A DNA stretch of 64,000 bases from CAVRUD01 sp963849635 (lineage in GTDB: Bacteria; Chloroflexota; Chloroflexia; Thermomicrobiales; UBA6265). The stretch is taken from NCBI GenBank assembly GCA_963849635.1, contig CAWKIA010000015.1:14166-78165 (forward strand), in the 5' to 3' direction. The translations under genes were made by a program, and so were the position numbers. The notes under the pieces are model-generated. The model had not been told where the DNA came from. It searched no databases and was given only the letters and a program-made list of their open reading frames with translations. Below are positions 9,223-17,030 of this stretch, one piece after another (positions within the stretch are counted from its first letter, which is position 1; each line of letters begins with the position of its first letter).

Positions 9223-10615
9223 GCAGGGTGCGATGAGCGGTCAAGTGCGCCCACCCCGCCAATCCGGCCTACTGGTCCCGGCGTGTCCTGAGCGTACCAT
9301 GAATCCAGCAGCGAGGGAGGACGGCCGGATGCGAGGGCGGCGCAACTCGCGGTTGACGATGCTGGCGTTCATCGACCTGGAGGAGCGCGTCCCGGTGGCC
9401 CACCCGCTGCGCACGATCAAGCGCCTGGCGGATGAGGCGCTGGCGGACCTCTCGCCGACGTTCGACTCGATGTACGCCGAGAACGGCCGTCCCTCGATCC
9501 CGCCCGAGCGGCTGCTCAAGGCGTCGCTCTTGATCGCGCTCTACTCGGTGCGCTCGGAGCGGGCCTTCTGCGAGGAGCTGGACTACAACCTGCTGTTCCG
9601 CTGGTTCCTCGACATGGACCCGATCGAGCCGAGCTTCGACCCGACCGTATTCACCAAGAACCGCGAGCGCCTGTTGAAGCACGAGGTCGGGCAGCAGCTC
9701 TTCGACGAGGTGGTCGGCCGGGCCCACGGGCGCGGGCTGCTCTCCGACGAGCACTTCACCGTCGACGGGACGCTGATCGAGGCGGCCGCCAGCCTGAAGA
9801 GCTTCAAGCCCAAGGACGGCGAACCACCGCAGGTGACTGACAACGATCCCGGTAACCCGTCGGTCGACTTCCATGGCGAGAAGCGCTCGAACAAGACCCA
9901 CCAAAGCACCACCGATCCCGACGCTCGGCTGATGCGGAAGGGCAAGGGCAAAGAGGCGAAGCTCGTCTTCATGGGCCATGCCTTGATGGAGAACCGCCAT
10001 GGGCTGCTGGTCGACTTCCAGGTGACGAATGCCACCGGGACGGCCGAACGGGACATAGTCCCGAAGCTGCTCGACCAGGCGAAGGAGCGGCGCTTCCATC
10101 CGAAGACGCTCGGCGGGGACAAGAACTACGACACCCGGGATTGTGTGGCGGACGTGCGCGAGCGGCGGGTCACCCCGCACGTTGCCCAGAACACGAGCAG
10201 GCGGCGCAGCGCCATCGACGGGCGGACCACCCGCCACCCCGGTTACGCCATCAGCCAGCGAATCAGGAAACGGGTTGAAGAGGTATTTGGGTGGATGAAA
10301 ACGGTGGGTGGCTTCCGCCGAATGCGCTACCGGGGACTTGACCGCACCGGCCCTGGCCGGGTACCTCGTCGCCACCGCCTACAACCTCGTGAGGCTGAGC
10401 CGACTGGCGCTCAGACGGGCCGAGGCCCCAGCCGCGGCCTGACCCACCGCGCCAAGCCTGGCCGATAGGGCAGCAGGGCGAGCCCTAACCTGTAGCCTGA
10501 CCACCTGGAATCGCCATCCACGGACGGTTTTGGCCGCCTCCGACGATCCCAGAATCGCCGTCGTCGCCAGCGCCGGCCATTCAGACGGTCAAACGGGGGT
10601 TGTTCCGCAGCCTGC
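9223..10615 (+). mobile_element. IS5-type insertion sequence (boundaries tentative)
   Basis: The transposase at 9329-10442 marks an insertion sequence. Possible terminal inverted repeats are GCAGGGTGCG at 9223-9232 and the complement of GCAGGCTGCG at 10606-10615, nine of ten matching. That gives an element of about 1.39 kb, normal for the IS5 group. No target duplication is evident, and the right end touches the stop codon of the SnoaL-like gene. The transposase is secure; the ends are a guess. Confidence 0.5.
9329..10442 (+). pseudogene. IS5-family transposase, frameshifted near the C-terminus
   Basis: The frame from ATG 9329 (GGGAGG nine bases upstream) reads as an IS5-type DDE transposase. 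An N-terminal InsH-like region (HPLRTIKRLADEAL, NGRPSIPPERLLKASLL, DYNLLFRWF) is followed by FTVDGTLIEA with a catalytic Asp, then GGDKNYDT, and a C-terminal RKRVEEVFGWMKTVGG motif. At about 10,347 one extra G (ACCGGCC where ACCGCC is expected) throws the frame. The correct tail continues in another frame as LAGYLVATAYNLVRLSRLAL and stops at 10,442. The enzyme is therefore inactive, or the extra base is a sequence error. Without the shift the length, about 370 residues, is normal. Confidence 0.85.
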
Positions 10616-10998
10616 TAGAACATGCCGTTGTCGTTGGCCGAGGTCTCGGGGATGACCTGCAGCACGTCCCAGTGCTCGACCACCTTGCCGTCCGCGTCGA
10701 GGCGGAAGATGTCGATGCCGGCGTAGTCGCGGTCGCCGGGCCAGCGCTGGTGGCAGTGCAGAACCACGTAGTCGCCCTCGGCGATCACCCGCTTGAATTC
10801 CACCGACTTCCCGGGGTACTCCCGCGCCATCCGCTCGAAGTAGGCGACGAAGGCTCGCTTGCCGTCCCCGACGTGCGGGTTGTGCTGGATGTACGTCTCG
10901 CCCGCGTAGCGCTCGATCGCGTCGGCGGGCCGGTTCTGGTTGAACATCAGGTCGTAGAACCCCGTGACTGTCTGCTTGTTCTGCTCGGTCCGGTCCAT
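10615..10998 (-). CDS. SnoaL-like (NTF2 fold) protein
   Basis: This 127-residue protein has the pattern of SnoaL-like members of the NTF2 superfamily: an N-terminal helix (NKQTVTGFYDLMFN), YIQHNPHVGDG, VIAEGDYVVLHCHQ, and the final strand pair DIFRLDADGKVVEHWDVLQ. Such proteins are small cone-shaped domains that act as polyketide cyclases, isomerases or binding proteins; the substrate cannot be inferred. ATG 10998 is chosen because GAGGA lies about 12 bases upstream. It lies 60 bases downstream of the TenA-like gene on the same strand, so the two may be co-transcribed. Confidence 0.85.
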   Translation of the reverse strand: MDRTEQNKQTVTGFYDLMFNQNRPADAIERYAGETYIQHNPHVGDGKRAFVAYFERMAREYPGKSVEFKRVIAEGDYVVLHCHQRWPGDRDYAGIDIFRLDADGKVVEHWDVLQVIPETSANDNGMF

Positions 10999-11057
10999 GG
11001 TGTGGGCTACTCCTCTGGAAAATGCGGGCGAGCGGGAACGATGGCCCCGCTTTCCGT

Positions 11058-11738
11058 TTAGGTCGCTGGCCATCCTTCCCGCCGCCACGCCATCTCCCAG
11101 AACGCCAGCTCGTACCGCGCCGAGGTCAGAAAAGCCGCCTCGACCCGGGCCAGCGCCGCCGGAGGCAACCCCGCGCAGGCCGCGTCCAGCAGATCCCGGC
11201 ACCAGGCGGCTAGCTCCGCAAACTCCGGGACGGCGTAGGTCTCGATCCAGCGGGCGTAGCGCGGTTCGGCCGGCAATCCCCGCGCCTTCAACTCTTGCCC
11301 CAGGTCGCTGTAGCCCCACATGCACGGCAGGATCGCGCCCAGCAACTCTGCATACTCCCCCAGGGAAGCGGTGCGCAGCAGGAAGTCGCAGTAGCCGCGC
11401 GTCGTCGGCGCCGGCTCCTCCGCCTCCAGGTCCGCCTCGGTGATCCCGAACTCCGCCACGTACGAGCGATGCAGGGCCATCTCCCCGCCGATCGTCTCGG
11501 TCAGGAGCGATGCGAACCGGGACATGCTCGCCAGGTCCGGCGCCCGGGCGGCCGCCAGGGCAAAGACCCGACAGTAGTCGATCAAGAAGCGGTAATCCTG
11601 GCGCAGCCAGAACCCAAACACCTCGGGATCGAGCGTCCCGTCCCCGATCCCCCGCACCAAGGGATGGTCCCGCTGCGCCTTCCAGATCGGCGCGGCCAGG
11701 GAGTAGAGGTGAGCGCTGAACAGCGTGGATGAATGCAA
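11058..11738 (-). CDS. tenA: TenA/thiaminase-II family protein
   Basis: The 226-residue protein matches the TenA family, all-helical enzymes that hydrolyse aminopyrimidine breakdown products for thiamine salvage. Visible family features are GFWLRQDYRFLIDYCRVFALA near residue 45, the EMALHRSY region near 87, YCDFLLRTA, ILPCMWGYSDLG with the family cysteine near residue 140, and the C-terminal LAFWEMAW. The start is TTG 11738 with GGAG six bases upstream. A small hypothetical gene ends 34 bases upstream and the SnoaL-like gene follows by 60 bases. No thiamine-pyrophosphate riboswitch is evident in the short upstream gap. Confidence 0.88.
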   Translation of the reverse strand: MHSSTLFSAHLYSLAAPIWKAQRDHPLVRGIGDGTLDPEVFGFWLRQDYRFLIDYCRVFALAAARAPDLASMSRFASLLTETIGGEMALHRSYVAEFGITEADLEAEEPAPTTRGYCDFLLRTASLGEYAELLGAILPCMWGYSDLGQELKARGLPAEPRYARWIETYAVPEFAELAAWCRDLLDAACAGLPPAALARVEAAFLTSARYELAFWEMAWRREGWPAT

Positions 11739-11771
11739 AGATTGCTCCAGTGCTACGCCAGCGGCAATGGT

Positions 11772-12086
11772 CTAAGGTTCGCCGCGTTCACCGGTCCAGT
11801 ACGTCTTACCATCGACGATGATCCGCTTTGGGTCGGGCAAGCCGCTGGCCGCGAGACTGCCATCAAGACGTTGCCATTGGTTGACGACGGCGACCAATTC
11901 ATCGCCGTCGAAGTAGCGCACGATCTGGCGGTACAATGGCTCATCGGACCACTCCGGGGTGCGCAACCTATGCTGGGTGACGACCGCCCGCAATGTTCCC
12001 GTCTCTACACGGTTGACGAACCCCAATCGATTAAACATATCCTGCAACTCTCTTGCGGTTCGCCACCCATCATCAGGATCACCCAT
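11772..12086 (-). CDS. Hypothetical protein, 104 residues
   Basis: This frame begins MGDPDDGWRTARELQ and ends KRIIVDGKTYWTGERGEP. Its mixed hydrophobic and acidic composition looks like protein, but I recognise no family. Its ATG (12084-12086 on the plus strand) lies on the same palindromic CATG as the ATG of the divergent gene at 12085. The ribosome binding site is weak. It ends 34 bases before tenA and could be the first gene of that transcript. Confidence 0.45.
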   Translation of the reverse strand: MGDPDDGWRTARELQDMFNRLGFVNRVETGTLRAVVTQHRLRTPEWSDEPLYRQIVRYFDGDELVAVVNQWQRLDGSLAASGLPDPKRIIVDGKTYWTGERGEP

Positions 12087-12444
12087 GTCGCAATCCAAAC
12101 TGGCAACCGAGATCCGAACGCAGGCGCAACGCTTCATTGACAGCGAGATGACGTTGCGCGAGTTCCGCGTTTGGTTCAACGATGCGGATAGGCGTGTCAA
12201 TCGTGGGCGCCCGTCCGGTTTGATCGATGATCACCTGGTGGCGATCAGCGACGAGATCCAGGATGCCCTGAGCGACCTGGATAGCGGTGACATTGACCTC
12301 GATCGGCTGATGCAGGTGTTGTCCGTCGTGATCGCCGTGCCCCGAGGCACCGCGCTGTCCGCATCGCCCGATACCGCGGTGCGTCACCTGTATTGGCGTC
12401 CAACGAGTGCGATGATCATGACTCCGGATTTTGTACCGGCGTAG
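12085..12444 (+). CDS. Hypothetical protein, 119 residues
   Basis: The product begins MSQSKLATEIRTQAQRF and contains MTLREFRVWFNDAD and a strongly acidic helix-like stretch (AISDEIQDALSDLDSGDIDLD). It has the look of a small soluble acidic protein, something like the immunity-type proteins that pair with contact toxins, but I cannot name a family and no toxin gene is next to it. ATG 12085 has AGGAT about eight bases upstream. The gene is divergent from the frame ending at 11772 and convergent with the one ending at 12449. Confidence 0.6.
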   Translation: MSQSKLATEIRTQAQRFIDSEMTLREFRVWFNDADRRVNRGRPSGLIDDHLVAISDEIQDALSDLDSGDIDLDRLMQVLSVVIAVPRGTALSASPDTAVRHLYWRPTSAMIMTPDFVPA

Positions 12445-12448
12445 ATTT

Positions 12449-12895
12449 CTACGTAGCCGCAACATCGATCGGTCGCCGCTCGCTGATATGCAAGATTCGA
12501 TAGGCCATTCGGGTGAGGATGCGCCCGCCAAGAACGATATCGAACCATGCGATCCCTTCAACGTCCGCGGCAATTCGGATGGGTGCAAACGCATCATGGC
12601 CGCTGCCTGGGCCGTCAAGGGTGAACTCCAGCTTCCCTACCTGCTGCGGTGAGCGATCGGGAATATGGCCAACGATCTCCACGGAGAATCGCCCGCGTCG
12701 CTTGCCTCCGATGAACGAGAGAAAGAGCACCGGTTCACCGTAGGCGGAGTCTTTCTGCACATCGAAGAACTCCCCCCCTTGGTGCAGACGAACTAGCGAA
12801 CGGGCTCCAAGGTGATCATCTATGACGCTCTCGCAAAAAAGGGCCGCGGCAAGCCACGGCCCCTCATCCGCTATACCCGGTGTCGGCTGCTGCAT
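12449..12895 (-). CDS. Small soluble protein, possibly DUF6941-like
   Basis: The 148-residue product begins MQQPTPGIADEGPWLAAALF and ends in an AWFDIVLGGRILTRMAYRIL stretch. This layout (an N-terminal ALFCESV motif, a central GGKRRGRF strand, a C-terminal WFD-x-LLDG-x-LTR strand) reminds me of a family of small beta-rich proteins of unknown function that I recall as DUF6941. That assignment is from memory and tentative. ATG 12895 is preceded by GGGAGG at six bases, a good start. No signal peptide or membrane segment is visible. Confidence 0.65.
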   Translation of the reverse strand: MQQPTPGIADEGPWLAAALFCESVIDDHLGARSLVRLHQGGEFFDVQKDSAYGEPVLFLSFIGGKRRGRFSVEIVGHIPDRSPQQVGKLEFTLDGPGSGHDAFAPIRIAADVEGIAWFDIVLGGRILTRMAYRILHISERRPIDVAAT

Positions 12896-13078
12896 GGTTG
12901 GCCTCCCGCCCGAAGGCAAGACGATAGCGCACAGCCCAAATCCCCGCAAAGCCAAGTTTCCGATTTCCCGGCATCAGGAACTCTGGTCGCCCTCAACCTG
13001 ACGCGGCACGCCCCGACAAGTTCTAGAGATCGGAGGTCCGTCGGGGCCCGTCGCTCCGAACACCTACCGGGAGACCCC

Positions 13079-13510
13079 ATGCGCGTCCGCGATCTCTATC
13101 CCCTCATCACCACCCCGGCGCTCGGCGCCGTCCGCGACTTCTACGTCCGGCATTTCGGCTTCACCGTCCTCTTCGAGGCCTCCTGGTTCGTCTACCTCGG
13201 CGGCGAACCTGATGGCGAGTCCCGGGGCGCCGCCGTAGCCTTCATGCATCCCGATCACCCCTCGCGCCCGCCCGGACCGGAGCCCTTCGACGGCCGCGGC
13301 ATGATCCTCACCATCGAGGTTGCCGACGCCGCGGCCGCCTACGCCGCCCTCACCGCCAGCGCCGCCCCGATCGTCCACCCCCTGACCGACGAGCCCTGGG
13401 GCCAGCGCCGCTTCATGACCAAAGACCCCGCCGGCGTCCTCGTCGACGTCGTCGAACAGCGCGAACCGGCAGAAGGTTACTGGGAGAAGTTCCCTCCACC
13501 GGCTCGCTAA
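13079..13510 (+). CDS. VOC/glyoxalase superfamily protein
   Basis: This 143-residue protein has the paired beta-alpha-beta-beta-beta modules of the vicinal oxygen chelate superfamily. RDFYVRHFGFTVLFE gives the first helix and strand, ILTIEVADAAAAYAALTA the second, and FMTKDPAGVLVDVVEQ the last strand with its acidic metal ligand. Members are glyoxalases, dioxygenases and antibiotic-binding proteins, and this sequence alone does not separate them. ATG 13079 has GGGAG five bases upstream. A low-complexity run of GGAAG-type repeats follows the stop. Confidence 0.85.
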   Translation: MRVRDLYPLITTPALGAVRDFYVRHFGFTVLFEASWFVYLGGEPDGESRGAAVAFMHPDHPSRPPGPEPFDGRGMILTIEVADAAAAYAALTASAAPIVHPLTDEPWGQRRFMTKDPAGVLVDVVEQREPAEGYWEKFPPPAR

Positions 13511-13637
13511 CCCGTTTGTAAGACGGGAAGACGGGAAGGCAGGAAGGCGCTCTCGTTCCTCCTTGCCTTCCGGGGTTGTCGGGGCGCATGCCATGCGCCC
13601 CTACTGGCCCCGACGGTTCTGCCTCCCCGCCTGACGT

Positions 13638-14669
13638 CTACGGCTCCTCCGCCGTCCAATCGAGCTCCACGCTGCACTCGTCCTCGTCGTCGGTCTCGTG
13701 GGTCAGCGTGCCCTCGGCCTCGCCGTCCGCGAACGTGCCGACGACCGTGGTCGTCTGGTTAGAGGTCTCCGTCTCGAGCTCGAACTCGCCGTCCTCGATC
13801 GGCGCCGGGTCGGAGACGGCCGCCGAGGCGATGATCGGCTCCCCGTTGCACTCGTAGGCGTAGGAGACCGAGGAGACGCCGCCGTCCAGGATCGTCAGGG
13901 TGAAGTCCTCGCCGTCCTCCGTCTCCCCTTCCCACTCGCCATCGGCGATCTCGGCATCGTCATCCACGTCGTTCTGATCTTGATCCGGGTCGTCCTGCTC
14001 ATCCTCATCTTCTGGCTCGGCGGTCTGGGTAGCGTCTTCGTCGTCCTCGTCGGCGTCGCTTGGGCCCTCCAGCCCCTCCAGCAGATCTTCGCGCTCGGAG
14101 ACCTCGTCCTCGTAGTCGTCAACCGGTGCGTCGTGGATGATCACGACGGTCAGGCCGTCGCCGAGCGCCTGGCACTCGAGGTAGCGGGCAAAGTCGGACT
14201 CATCGCCGTCGTCGAACTCGAAGGTGAAGGTGTAGGTCGCCCAGATCCGGTCCTCCTCCTCCCCTTCGGCGTCCTGATCGTCGTACTCCTCGACATCGGA
14301 GACGGCGTCGCTCCCCTCGAATCCGGTGACGTAGTCGTCCAGGCAGGTGTCGATCTCGTCCTCGTCGTAATCGGGATCGCCGATCAGGACGATGCTGCTG
14401 ACGCCGTTGCCCAGGTAGAACCGGTCGTAGGCGTCGTCCTCGTCGGGGTCCTCCCCGGCGACCTCCCACTCGTCCGTGTCGTAGGTCAGGGTGTAGCCAT
14501 ACTGCGGGCTCTCGTAGGTCTCCTCGTCGTCCTGGGCCGCAACCCGCGTCGCAGGCGCCAGCCCCAGCACGAGTAGCGCCGCCACAGCCAGGAGTCGCCC
14601 CACTGCCCGCCACAAACCCATCGATGCTCCGGTATCCGTCCTGATCCCGCGTCCCGCACCCGTCCCCAT
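13638..14669 (-). CDS. Secreted, extremely acidic protein
   Basis: The 343-residue product has a hydrophobic export signal (residues about 23-45, ending THRVAAQ-like: ATRVAAQ) and then one of the most Asp/Glu-rich stretches in the window, especially DADEDDEDATQTAEPEDEDE in the middle. The first half (SPQYGYTLTYDTDEWEVAG) resembles the start of PsbP-like or other domains of secreted lipoprotein-like proteins in this kind of genome. The second half (GEWEGETEDGEDFTLTI ... VVGTFADGEAEGTLTHE) looks like a separate beta domain. I cannot name a family. ATG 14669 is chosen for AGGAGA eight bases upstream. The acidity suggests calcium or cation binding, which is inference. Confidence 0.7.
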   Translation of the reverse strand: MGTGAGRGIRTDTGASMGLWRAVGRLLAVAALLVLGLAPATRVAAQDDEETYESPQYGYTLTYDTDEWEVAGEDPDEDDAYDRFYLGNGVSSIVLIGDPDYDEDEIDTCLDDYVTGFEGSDAVSDVEEYDDQDAEGEEEDRIWATYTFTFEFDDGDESDFARYLECQALGDGLTVVIIHDAPVDDYEDEVSEREDLLEGLEGPSDADEDDEDATQTAEPEDEDEQDDPDQDQNDVDDDAEIADGEWEGETEDGEDFTLTILDGGVSSVSYAYECNGEPIIASAAVSDPAPIEDGEFELETETSNQTTTVVGTFADGEAEGTLTHETDDEDECSVELDWTAEEP

Positions 14670-14958
14670 CACTGCACGTCTCCTGTCCCTTTCCTCACGT
14701 CCCGTATCGCATCCAGACCACATCGCCGACTCGACGGGCTTAACCGCTCGCCTGCCTCGCGCAGCCGCCTCTCGCGCTTGGTCGCATAGTGAAGCCGAGT
14801 ATAGGATTCGCCCGAAATCCCGGCAATATCCGCCCATCCACCATCGTGGTTGCGATCGGGCGCCATGTTTCCCCGTCCCCCTGCCGTGCTACGGGGAGGT
14901 GGCAATGAGGGCTGCCGACGAGACGAACGTCTTCCTCACCGCCTTCCCGTCTATCCGC

Positions 14959-15792
14959 CTATCTGTCTTGGTCGACCACCACCCGCCGCCAGGGCAGCAG
15001 CAGCCGCTCCAGCAGCGCTACCAGGGCAAACAGCCCGATCCCCATCAGCGCCAGCAGCACCAGGCAGGCAAAGACCCGGTCCGTCAGGAACTGCGCCTTC
15101 GAGCGGTTGATCAGGTAGCCCAATCCCGCGCTCGACCCCACGAACTCGCCGAAGACCGCCCCGATCACGCAGACCGATACTGCTACCTTCGCCCCCGAAA
15201 ACACCGCCGGCAGCGCCCAGGGCAGCTTGCCGAAGCGGAACCGCGCCCACCGCCCGGCGCCCAGCCCGCGGAGCAGGTCCAGCACCTCTCGGTCGGTGCT
15301 CCCCAGGCCATCGACCGTCGTCACCACCAGCGGGAAGAAGCCGATCAAAGCCGTCACCAGCACCTTCGGCAGCAGTCCGTACCCGAACCAGATCAGCAGC
15401 AAGGGCGCGATCGCCGGAATCGGCACCGTCTGGCTGCCCACCACCAGGGGATAGAGCGCCCGCCGCAGGGGAGGAGATGCATCGATCAACGCCCCCAGCA
15501 GCACCCCCGCCCCCAGCGCCACCCCGAACCCGAGGAGCACCTCCGTCAGCGTCACCCAGGCGTTGTTGGCCAGGATCTCGCGGTCCTCCCACAGTGTCCG
15601 CCCGATCCGCGAGGGCGCCGGCAGCAGCCAGGTCGCCGTCCCCTCCAGCCGTACCCAGACCTCCCAGACGCCGATCAGCCCCAGGAGGAGAGAGGAGGGC
15701 GCGAGCCAGGACGAGACGGGGAGGCGGGAAGGCGGAAAGGCGGAAAGGCCAGGAGGCGACGTGGATGGAGGGGGGGCGCTGGGGATCGTCAT
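14959..15792 (-). CDS. ABC transporter permease, NitT/TauT (BPD_transp_1) type
   Basis: The protein (277 residues) has the inner-membrane permease fold with about six hydrophobic segments. The EAA loop, which docks to the ATPase, reads LDLLRGLGAGRWARFRFGKLPWALP. Flanking motifs (TLTEVLLGFGVALGAGVLLG; LLLIWFGYGLLPKVL; IGAVFGEFVGSSAGLGYLI) match permeases for nitrate, taurine or thiamine-precursor import. No ATPase or binding-protein gene is adjacent, so it is an orphan here. The tenA gene 4 kb away hints at pyrimidine import, but only weakly. ATG 15792 lacks a clear ribosome binding site; the frame stays open upstream through low-complexity DNA. Confidence 0.85.
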   Translation of the reverse strand: MTIPSAPPPSTSPPGLSAFPPSRLPVSSWLAPSSLLLGLIGVWEVWVRLEGTATWLLPAPSRIGRTLWEDREILANNAWVTLTEVLLGFGVALGAGVLLGALIDASPPLRRALYPLVVGSQTVPIPAIAPLLLIWFGYGLLPKVLVTALIGFFPLVVTTVDGLGSTDREVLDLLRGLGAGRWARFRFGKLPWALPAVFSGAKVAVSVCVIGAVFGEFVGSSAGLGYLINRSKAQFLTDRVFACLVLLALMGIGLFALVALLERLLLPWRRVVVDQDR

Positions 15793-15959
15793 GGGGGAAG
15801 GGTAGAGGGGCGGGACCGGAGACCGCAACGGTCGCGGGCGGTAGGCACGCGGTGGTACGTCACGTGCCGAACCCATCGGTACGCGCGGAGCCATCACCGG
15901 CACGGTTCGAGTCCCGTCCATCGACCATGCAGCGGGAACCAGCGGGAGGAACACCCACC

Positions 15960-16274
15960 GTGACTGACGGCAGATCACACGAACGGGAACACCAACCGGC
16001 GCGACGGCACGTCGCCGCAACCCCTGACCTGCCCAGCGAGCAGGTCGGCCGCATGTCCCTTCCGCCAGAAGTCGTGGCCCCTTTGGAGTCCGATCCGTTC
16101 GGCGAGCGGCGGACCGGCGGCGGACGAATCGGGTCGTTCCTGTTTGGTCCGCGCGAAATCGCGGGCGGACGCGTCCGCGTGTACGGATGTTCGCCCGGCT
16201 GCATCTTCGTCTCGCTCGCGGTCTCCCTTCTCCTGAGCGTGCTGCTGACGGTGCTCGTCAATCTCCTCATTTAA
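15960..16274 (+). CDS. Small protein with a C-terminal membrane anchor
   Basis: This 104-residue product has a polar N-terminal half and a single hydrophobic segment at the very end (IFVSLAVSLLLSVLLTVLVNLL), preceded by VYGCSPGC. That is a tail-anchored arrangement with two cysteines at the membrane edge. GTG 15960 is chosen for GGGAGGAA about nine bases upstream. I recognise no family. The stop codon overlaps that of the convergent methyltransferase relic. Confidence 0.65.
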   Translation: MTDGRSHEREHQPARRHVAATPDLPSEQVGRMSLPPEVVAPLESDPFGERRTGGGRIGSFLFGPREIAGGRVRVYGCSPGCIFVSLAVSLLLSVLLTVLVNLLI

Positions 16275-16654
16275 GGAATGAAGCCACCATACGGGCGGCG
16301 GCCCCAGGCGGCGAACATCGCCGGCGAGGCGTACGTGAAGGCGGGGGGCTCCAGCAGGGTAAGCACCCGGTCGCGGTCCGCCGCCGTCAGCGTTCCCGCC
16401 GCGATCAGTCCCTCGCCGACCTGCAAAAGGTTCGCGGCGTCTATTCGTGCCCCGGCCGAGCCGCCCGTGCGGATCTCGAAATACGCCTCCGCGCCGGTGT
16501 CGATCAGGCCCGCCGCGACGAAGCGCCCGTGGTGGCCGCGTGCCCAGCCGGTTCCGGCTCCGCGGGCCTCCAGCAGGTCGCCCATTGCCCGGAATGTCCG
16601 CCGCGCAGCCGCGGCATCGGCGGGATCGGCGACGGGGAAGGCGCGGTCGACGAA
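16271..16654 (-). pseudogene. C-terminal fragment of a SAM-dependent methyltransferase
   Basis: The frame reads FVDRAFPVADPADAAAARR ... RVLTLLEPPAFTYASPAMFAAWGRRP. The ending, an acidic or aromatic stretch followed by SPxMxAAWGRRP, is the usual C-terminus of a class of actinobacterial-type SAM methyltransferases. The whole Rossmann core with its glycine-rich loop is missing upstream, where the DNA has no coherent frame. About 125 of a usual 260-270 residues remain. I read it as a truncated remnant. Confidence 0.6.
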
Positions 16655-17030
16655 ACATGGATGGGGACGATCTGGCGTCGGCCCGGGAAGCGTACAGCCG
16701 ACTGGGCCGTGACGCCGCGTCGAGGGGCCCGGACGGTCTAGCACAACATGTCGGCCTGGGCACTCCACGAGAGGTAGTGGGCATCGAACGGTCCTGCTAC
16801 CGGCGTGCACTACCTGTTTTCCCCCGTTGTGCCTCTACATGGCCGGCCCGCCGGGCCGTGGGTAGGGTCACCTAGGCCCTTCGCCAATCCTCGGCGCGCT
16901 AAATGGTCAAATGCCTCCACAGACCGCCGGGGCTCGACCCGCCATGCTCGAATCGTGCCCGCCGTTTGGCGGCGCGTAGTCCACAGCCGGCGCGTCGACG
17001 TCCCGGGAACCGAGGACCTCGACGGCAGAA
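16655..17030. other. Non-coding stretch upstream of the LPHTG surface protein
   Basis: About 375 bases lie between the methyltransferase fragment and the large surface protein. I see no gene and no clear promoter pair. Confidence 0.4.
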
